Origin: Thereva unica
Taxonomy: Eukaryota > Arthropoda > Insecta > Diptera > Therevidae
Length of the DNA stretch: 64,000 bases
Reading direction: 5' to 3'
Assembly: GCA_949987705.1 (NCBI GenBank)
Contig: OX465281.1
Coordinates: 28,318,942-28,382,941, forward strand
Shown piece by piece: positions 56,591 through 64,000 of the stretch. Position numbers and translations under genes: made by a program. A model generated the notes under the pieces. The model was not told the DNA's origin, made no database searches, and saw only the letters and a list, made by a program, of their open reading frames with translations. Every line of letters begins with the position of its first letter. Position 1 is the first letter of the stretch.

Positions 56591-57828
56591 CGTATCAAAG
56601 AAGAAGAAGAGGAAGTGACTCCATGGCTTGTCCTCAAAGAATAGGGAACGATTGACGAGCCCATACGAGTTTCCCCACACACCGTAAACTTTTGGCTTGG
56701 CTCGAAGTCGTTTGGAGTAATAGATCGACCGCTTATGGAGATCTTAACGATAACCCAGCATGCTTTGCGAGACATATTTGATGTTGAAAAACTACATATT
56801 ATATTCCCCAATACTTCGTCTCACATAGAGTATATTCGAATACGACCTAGAGTGCATTCTCGACGGGTCCATTTTAAAAGCTGCATAGAATCAGATTAGA
56901 ACTATATAAATTCAGCAGAGAAAACGGTAATTCTGCAAACGAAAATATAGGCTGACCGTAGATCGGATCTGAGAAGATCGTTTTGGGGAAAGTGACCCAA
57001 GTTTCGGGTATGATAGCAAGAGTCACAAACCTTCACAAGTTCTGACGATATATAATCGTTAGAAGAACATCGAAAGCTTTTAGAGGACGCTTTCATTCAG
57101 TTTAAGAGCGCAGCATGACAATCGACCGGCACATTAAGGGAAACAAAACAAAGTGCTTGGTAGTATCAGGTCTGCGGAACAATTTAATATTAATCCTAGA
57201 ATAAACGTAGAGGAACATCAATATGTGGTAGTACTTCATCTTCCTTAGGTCAATAATACTTGGTGGAAACCAATCTGTACTTTAAATCCAAGCAGATAAA
57301 ACTTAAACATAATTTATTGAGCAGCACCAGCTCGAATTTGGCTCCATGTAGAAAAGTGCTTCTCTTTGTTTTGCATAACTTCTTTCATCTTTGTTTATCA
57401 TTTTCTTCTTGCCAATCCATAATTGTAATTTATCCCTCACATCTTCCATAATTAATAAGTAAAAAAAAGTCTTTGAAAGCTTTTTCAAAAATAGTCTAGG
57501 TTTTGCAGCCAAAATACACGTGAGCGCATATGGCAGAAGCAAACTGCGTTTTGTCATGCTTTTTCCTATGGCACTTATCTCGAAATTTCTATGGTGATGG
57601 TTTGAATCTTAGAAACTCTTTACCGTTCGAGTTAGTTTGAATCTTTGGTAGAAAGCTTCTGTTTTCTCAAAAGTTCATGATAGTGGTTTGAGTCTTGGTA
57701 ATTAAAGTTTTTCCTGTCTCGAATAATGCATCGTTGCGGTTCGAGTCTTTGGAACAGACAATTTTCAAGTTGATTTCGTTTGATTGCTGGAAATTAGGTA
57801 GCTATAAAAACAATTTTTACAAGATTTA
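56591..57828. other. No recognisable gene
   Basis: Short low-information frames on both strands. TTA at 57826-57828 is the left target duplication of the MITE that follows. Confidence 0.4.
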
Positions 57829-58258
57829 TACCTGTGACACACTATACTTTCATTATGATGGTAACTTTCATTATGATGGTTAAGGAAATGATGGGGTGAC
57901 ACATTTACTTTCATTTGCATGTGTCATTTGCAAGTGATAAAAGATAAGATACTAACCGATTCTTTTGGCCACAATTGCTTTTTTTTCCTCGAGTTTTCCT
58001 GAGACATCGTTATTTTTGAAATACTTGGGCTCAGATTTGTTTGTTTGTTTTGAATTGACTGTTAAATTGTCAGTTTTAAGGAGAAAGGAGGGGAAATTTA
58101 TTATAAAAATTAGTTTCCAGTTTTGCAACAGATGTCACTTAACCGAAATTACAGTCCAAATGAAGGTAAAATACTTTCATTTTGAACTTTCATTATGATG
58201 GGGTTTTGCCGCGATAATGAAGGTTACTTTCATTATGATGGTAAATGTGTCACAGGTA
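57829..58258. mobile_element. TACCTGTGACAC MITE, tandem copy 1
   Basis: Ends TACCTGTGACACA and its inverse, flanked by TTA at 57826-57828 and 58259-58261 (PIF/Harbinger-type 3-bp duplication). Subterminal words CTTTCATTATGATGG are repeated two or three times at both ends. The frame at 57965-58198 lies wholly inside and is also present in copy 2. Confidence 0.88.
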
Positions 58259-58261
58259 TTA

Positions 58262-59099
58262 TACCTGTGACACACTATACTTTCATTATGATGGTAACTT
58301 TCATTATGATGGTTAAGGAAATGATGGGGTGACACATTTACTTTCATTTGCATGTGTCATTTGCAAGTGACATTTCTGTGTGTTTTTTTTTAAATTTTTA
58401 AGTTGTTTGGCAACAACATCGTTATTTTTGAACTACTTGGGCTCAGATTTGTTTGTTTGTTTTGAATTGACTGTTAAATTGTCAGTTTTAAGGAGAAAGG
58501 AGGGGAAATTTATTATAAAAATTAGTTTCCAGTTTTGCAACAGATGTCACTTAACCGAAATTACAGTCCAAATGAAGGTAAAATACTTTCATTTTGAACT
58601 TTCATTATGGGCCTGTGCGAATACTGGCTAAATTGCGGGTTAACTAAATTATTGGAAAGGTCGGTATTGCAGTGCGATTTAGTCTTTTCACGAGGTGGCT
58701 AAAGTTGACAGTTACTGACTAAATTTTTTTAATGATATTTTATGTTTATATGCAGAATATTCAATACCCCTTACATAAGTAAATAACAAATAAAAGCTCC
58801 GAATGTTCGTAATTTCTTTATTTTTAGATTGATACACTACATAGCTAGTCGATATATATTTAAATTAAATTAAAACTAAGAAACGATACTCAAATGTTAT
58901 TCTGTCAAAATAAAATTTAGTCACTTGAGAATTCGCACACCTCTACCGAACTAAATTGAACATTGGAAATTTTGTGGAACGATTTAGTATTTCGTGGAAA
59001 GATTTAGTCATTTAGCCAGTATTCGCACAGGCCCTATGATGGGATTTTGCCGCGATAATGAAGGTTACTTTCATTATGATGGTATATGTGTCACAGGTA
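58262..59099. mobile_element. TACCTGTGACAC MITE, tandem copy 2, with nested insertion
   Basis: Second copy sharing the TTA at 58259-58261 with copy 1; the right flank is TAA instead of TTA. It aligns with copy 1 except for a different 40-bp patch near 58375-58410 and the 426-bp insertion at 58609-59034. It ends only 67 bp before the ATG at 59166. Confidence 0.88.
58609..59034. mobile_element. GGGCCTGTGCGAATACTGGC MITE nested in copy 2
   Basis: The inverted repeat GGGCCTGTGCGAATACTGGC continues with taaat at both ends. The target duplication TAT is at 58606-58608 and 59035-59037. Copy 1 shows the empty site (ttcattatgatgggg at about 58190), which proves the boundaries. Confidence 0.92.
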
Positions 59100-59165
59100 T
59101 AATTTGCAACTATGTAGTGTATACGTACATATATGTCAAACCAATCACTATAGCCACGCAATAAA

Positions 59166-59812
59166 ATGTCATCTACTAGAAGATTATCAGTTTTATTTAG
59201 TAAAATTAATAAAATGACAAAAGTACTTGGCTTCATTCCACTACGTACAGGATGCATTATAATTGGATTCTGCTCAATTTTTGGCCAAGGAATCTACTTC
59301 TTCGGGATGTTTGCACTTTCCTACTGCCATCGTGATGGTAAACCCCGCTTTATTTTATTCTGTGTAATTTTTAATAATACTTCTTCATTACAGACCCTTC
59401 AAATACTCTTTACTGCTCGTTCACATACTACTATTGGCCTATATTAACAGTGGCAAGTGTATTCCTAATAGTCGGTGTTATAAGGTTAAGTTGGAAATTG
59501 CTAATTCCGTGGCTTATAGTTGAACCTATATCATGGGTTCTAGAGTGGATATCACTTTATGATATCCCAAGGTATATACTACCGTTTTCAATTAAGACCA
59601 GCGTGACTACTGGGATTATTATACCATTTTTATGGTTTTTCTTATCAGTTTTTATCAGTAATTATATTGTGTGTTATTGCAAAGATGTGTTTCTATTATT
59701 TTTGTTTATTTCAGTTATTTTTGTGCATTTTTATTGGTGTGTATGGATGCTCTTTTCAGAATACTATGATTTATCACCAAAACTTGGGGTAACAAGTTCG
59801 GTGAATAATTAA
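59166..59812 (+). CDS. Four-TM protein, DUF4728-like paralogue 4 (3 exons)
   Basis: Exons 59166-59337, 59394-59657 and 59715-59812; introns 56 and 57 bp, phase 1 (gtaaac..ttacag, gtaatt..tttcag). 177 aa from 59166. The ATG at 59214 (MTKVLGFIPLRTGC, 161 aa) aligns better with the other paralogues' N-termini and is an equally likely start. Hydrophobic segments at about 31-52, 69-88, 93-116 and 126-158; the segment-3 motif is IPWLIVEPISW (95-105). The last segment spans the exon 2/3 junction, as in the other three. Upstream, only 67 bp separates the ATG at 59166 from the MITE pair; that gap has ccaatcac at 59141 and a tatatg word near 59131. AATAAA near 59924 is a likely poly(A) signal. Confidence 0.85.
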
Positions 59813-61800
59813 GGCTGTAAAAAAAATGGTTGTAGCTCAGTGTGTGTATTTTTATAGCTTTATTCCATGTGCAATTGTTTATTAAAGTATATTATGTTGG
59901 AAAAATTTACTTTATTATTAATAATAAATGAATTCACAATTACTGTCCCTATTTAAAACAGAATACATTTTCTTCTAGCCGGTGCCTTATAGCCATAAAG
60001 ATATGAGTTTAAATACACGATTACGCACGCTTTGAAGCATAAACGATTCAAATCTAACCTCCCAAGAAAAAGTAGAAGCAATCCTCCTTTTTTGAAAGTC
60101 AGAGCGGGTGTGTCAACTGAAAATATCCCTAGAAATGATGAATTTTTATAGAAAATATCTCTCACTCTAGGGCCAAGTAGACCCCATGATGGCACCACAT
60201 TTCAATCCCGTATATGAACCTAGCAGATTTAGCAGGTTGAAGACTGCTAGCAGCCCTCAGCCGCATTCGCGTAGCAACAGCCATGGACAAGGATGCATTA
60301 TTGGCTGTGGAGACTGCCGGTGCAACGGCAACTAAGGCATATTCCTGCAGTAGAGAGGTCAGCAACTGTTCGAAGACAAAATATTGAAGTGCTTGAAGAC
60401 CAATCTTAGGCAAACCTGCTGTGGCTTAGATAATCTGCACGTCTTTCTCCATGATAAAGGCTTCGACACAGCTCTTGCGCAGGAATTTAAGATCAGGTCA
60501 TCGACCATCGACCGTCAAGGGCATTTCGCGCAGTCATTCCAATATTTTTTACAACAGGGGTCTAGTTAAGAAGCAGAATAACCTAACTATCTACCTACCT
60601 AAATCGTAACTGCATCCCAGACGACCTAATGACTATGAGGGTAAAGCGGAGCTGCAGCGAGGGCTATTAACTTCCTTTTTGTCATTATTTGGAGGTTGCT
60701 AGATACAAAATCCTTCTCGGCTACAATGTTATCTTCTTCGGACTCCTGTAAAGATGGCAAAAGAACGAACTGAAAAAGGTGAGACTTTCATACGCTCCTA
60801 CAAACAGAGTCAAATCACGAAGGGGACTTCATAAAATAGTCTTTCCTAGATTGTGCTTTGAATAGGACATAACGGATATGAAAAATTTTCCAATCTTAGT
60901 CACCTAATTAGGAAGGTTTTCAATTTCAATGAGCTTCTACTGAATACATACATACACACTGAAATAAAAAAAAATATATAGAAAACGCTCGCAAAACCAT
61001 AATTCCGTGGCTATAACTCATCCTTGTGCAGATACTACCAAATTCCTAAGATATCAAAACACCCGAAGAATTAACACTTTAACCCATCACATACTCATAA
61101 GCGCACACTCCAACATCCCAATATCCTATTTTGTATAGCTGCAGGCACCACCCATTGTATACTTCTAGGCACCAAAAGCTCTCACCACACCACGGACACA
61201 AACCCCATTGCATACCTACAGATACCAAAAGCTTACCGCACCACGGGCATAAACCCCACGGAACAGACGCAGGAACATCGTAGCCTTACTACTATTTAGG
61301 CTTCTCTTCATATTCTTTCCATAAGAAAATCGGGGAAATATTTGGGCGGTCGCATTGATCATCTCGGAGTCGCTGGTTTTCACATCCTACACTTTTGCCT
61401 TAACAGTTGTTCTTTAACACGTTTCCTCGATATGCCAAAGATATTTACAAGCTAGTTCAAATATCAGCATTCTTAAAATCGTAGACTACAGAATTGTTAT
61501 AGGGGGGCGAAATAATTAGTTCATATGGAACTAGCTCAACGACCCACGCAAAAGGGGCGTGCCTGGCCAACGTTCATTGCGCTGCACGAAGGCGGCCAAA
61601 ATAAGAGCAATATTTTGAATTATACTAGTGATTACCGCAATTCACATCTGCATTGAGTCTACTTGAATTGGCTTGATTACAGGCCTCACATCCCTTCGAC
61701 TTCGATTGCTTTTTTTATAGTTTCGTACACTTTTAATATCGTTTTGAAATACGTCTTTCACAAAAACGCCGCTCGGATAAAATACCCTACTACAACTCTG
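59813..61800. other. 3' flank of paralogue 4 and unassigned DNA
   Basis: AATAAA near 59924. Frames at 59953-60198 minus, 60162-60413 minus and 60384-60569 plus carry no recognisable motif. 60950-61300 has repeated 'caccaaaagct' and 'cacggac/cacgggc' words suggesting a decayed two-copy tandem repeat ('ataccaaaagcttaccgcac' against 'gcaccaaaagctctcacca'). Confidence 0.4.
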
Positions 61801-62010
61801 TCCAATTTTTCTCTAGCTCCTGTCCAATTTTTCTCTAGTTTCCTGTGGTAACTTGCGCCTCTGTTCTAACGCCTTGTAGTTATCCAATGCAGTAGGTACT
61901 GGGGTTGCCTTTAGAAACTTCTGTAATTGATCCCATCTAACGCCGTCTTCGTCCCTTTCTACAACTAGACGAACAGCTCTGCTCAACAACTTTCTTGCAT
62001 ACAAGTACTT
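61801..62010 (-). other. Unassigned 63-aa minus-strand frame
   Basis: 61813-62004 encodes a charged peptide (VRLVVERDEDGVRWDQLQKF, then LEQRRKLPQETREKL). It is ordinary protein-like composition but too short to identify; it could be an exon fragment or a retroelement remnant. At 61801-61840 'tccaatttttctctagctcc' is repeated. Confidence 0.25.
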
Positions 62011-64000
62011 TTGAAGATTTCCATTGATACTTTGTCGACCACGTACAACTTAACTTAAAAGCTCACGCTTACCCATACAACAAACTCCCCGGTATCAAAA
62101 AGATCGAGTAAACGCTTCCTACATCATAGTTCAGTGATCTAGACCTCCGGCATTTTGCGCCTTATACTCTTGTCAGGCAGTTTCCTCAGTGATAATATTC
62201 ACAGTACCCACCTCTACGACTTATCAATAAGATTAAAGTTCCTTTGCTGAAAAATACTAGTTGTTTGTTGTTGTAATAAACAAATACATAAAATTATAAG
62301 GTGGCTACTAGCCATATATTGTTTCGTCGACCAGTCTTAACTCTTTGAGCCACGTGATAACGCCCGTATCTTGCTCCCCATACACTATCTCCAAAGACTC
62401 CTCTATAGCCTTAAAAGAAAAACGGTTCATTACCGATGCCAATTTCCAATCTCCTAAAACTCTCGCTAGCGACAATTCTCTTCAGTCAAAGGACAGACAC
62501 AGACCCCATCATGAATTGATCAAAATATGGAACCAGGATTAGATTTCCCACAAAATTCCGTTCAAGATCCTCTCCGAAAACTCATCTAATACACAAATTA
62601 ACCACTCAAGCACGAAAGCTCATCCAAGACACTGCGAAGCTCCAAAAAGCTCCAACCCAAGTTCACAACCGATGAAATCGCTGTACTCGTACCACCATAC
62701 CTATTCTACCTTCTTAAATTTCTAACAATCTACTTGTGTTTTTTTTTGTTACTCCCCGAAAATTTTCAACTGACGCTTATCGATAACATTGCAAAAGCTT
62801 CCATCTGCAATTTAACTATAAACTTTTTATAAATGGCTATAAAGAAGGCTAAGAATTAGCTTTACTATTAGTAATTTCTATTACTATTTATCAATTATAA
62901 TTTTCTTTAAAGTAAGAAATCTACATTATGCAAAAATTACACTGTATTTAACACACTATATACTAGAAACAATAATTTAAAAAAAAATGTGTTAAACTAC
63001 TTTAAAAATATCACCACAAAAAAACCACCCTAATTAAATGCAAGAAAATGAAAATAAAATTCAGGTTAATTAAAATTACTCGAAAGGCCCAATGCCAACA
63101 ATAGTCACGCATAATCGTACCACTGACAAAAATATAACAAAAAAAATTTGGTTCTTATCACCAAAGTGACGTGAGATACAATTATGCTTGGCAATTAATT
63201 GTTTGTATTTTTGGAGGTTTCCATACGAATTTTTCTTTTAATCATTGTGAAGTCCTTGACCTTTCGTACTTCTTTTTAAATTAAAATTAATTTGGTTTTA
63301 TTTTACTTTATAAACATATATATATTATTAAAAGACTACTACTAAGTTAGAACTATTGTTATTGCTGTTCTTCCTATGTTACTTCCTGCCTAGTAATTTA
63401 ACGTACGTTCACAATACAAATTTAGGTACAATGATTGCGTGGTTTTAAATTTGTGTTCGTTTACTATTGCCTATTTTTAGACAAGTAAATATTTTTTAAG
63501 GTACAAAACATCTGTTAGAAAATAGATGGCGCTCATTTAATAAATTATCACGTATGAAAAACGATGCCTATTTTTAGGCGCTAGAGAATATATTTAAAAA
63601 TATTTGCATGACTATTAATATAACTAATGCACTTTTTTTTAATATTCTGACTATGTTAACGTGTTGAATTAAATCAAATACACATACACCAGTAAAATGA
63701 AACAAATAGCAAATAATATTAATATTATAAAAAACAATCCACAAGCACATACCAGAAATCACAATACTCTTGCGCCATCTACGGATCGTTGAACAATTAA
63801 TCAACATGCAATTAAAGTCCAAGTCTTAAAATGATTCACGATCCGACATAAATTTGCTTTCCATCAAAGGCTGAGAGCATTATGCAAAAATGGAGGTGAA
63901 TCCGTTATTTTTTTTTATGAAAGATAACCGCATAAACTCAATTCACACACGTCGTAGCCGCGCGACACTCACTGAACACCACACGGTGAAAAATATCGCT
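62011..64000. other. AT-rich DNA, no supported gene
   Basis: TAGATGGCGC at 63524-63533 and its complement GCGCCATCTA at 63773-63782 bracket about 260 bp and may be ends of a small element. The minus frame 63574-63822 lies inside and reads as AT-rich hydrophobic sequence (LWIVFYNINIICYLFHF) without a family motif. The last 60 bases are GC-rich and could begin a new unique region. Confidence 0.4.

Noticed and set aside
57965..58631. Two near-identical plus-strand frames of 77 and 83 aa, at first sight a duplicated gene.
   Set aside because: They are the same interior segment of the two tandem MITE copies.
63574..63822. 82-aa minus-strand hydrophobic frame as a fifth four-TM paralogue.
   Set aside because: It lacks the PW-x3-EP-x2-W motif and splice signals in the family positions, and lies between possible inverted TAGATGGCGC ends.

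Overview
This is eukaryotic, almost certainly insect, DNA. Genes carry very short GT..AG introns (51-65 bp), intergenic DNA is AT-rich, and the window is packed with decayed non-LTR retrotransposons (RTE, jockey/CR1-like, RNase H-bearing), a mariner relic, a Ty3/mdg4-type integrase relic, hAT elements, TIR MITEs and SINEs. A fly (Diptera) fits best; a large TE-rich brachyceran genome such as Hermetia is a guess that the sequence cannot prove. Nothing prokaryotic or CRISPR-like is present.

The only convincing host protein genes are four plus-strand paralogues at 31473-32075, 43354-43965, 53111-53741 and 59166-59812. Each has three exons, two tiny phase-1 introns and a product of about 160-177 aa with four predicted membrane segments and a shared PW-x3-EP-x2-W motif in segment 3. 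They resemble small insect four-TM proteins of the DUF4728 type. They form a dispersed tandem family over 28 kb, spaced by 5-11 kb of repeats. A tRNA-Asp(GTC)-like sequence lies at 23763-23834.

Layout: 1-3 kb, an RTE/SINE-like tail with (GACA)n and a 1.42-kb foldback element. 3.6-6.3 kb, two copies of an unclassified repeat. 7.4-11.8 kb, minus-strand LINE relics interrupted by a hAT element and a SINE tail. 12-20 kb, mostly unassigned, with two tandem-repeat loci and a 5S-rRNA-like repeat. 20.8-23.3 kb, integrase, RTE and mariner relics. 25.2-28.5 kb, a CR1/Kiri-like LINE with intact ORF1 and RT but no endonuclease. 28.5-31.2 kb, relics plus the best 5S-like copy. 32.4-37.3 kb, an RNase H relic and a jockey/CR1-like LINE split by hAT, itself carrying a tRNA-derived SINE. 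37.8-42.3 kb, an RTE family-2 copy split by a MITE, a 1.53-kb foldback and an RTE family-1 copy. 46969-51450, a 4.48-kb array of an 8-bp unit. 52-59 kb, MITEs and a second RTE family-2 copy, ending in two tandem MITEs directly upstream of the fourth paralogue. 59.8-64 kb, mostly unassigned AT-rich DNA.

The most unusual items are the 8-bp array (two-letter unit code, internal 1.05-kb duplication, G-quadruplex potential, very long meaningless ORFs in every frame), a family of 5S-rRNA-derived repeats, the paralogue cluster, and two foldback elements with related ends.
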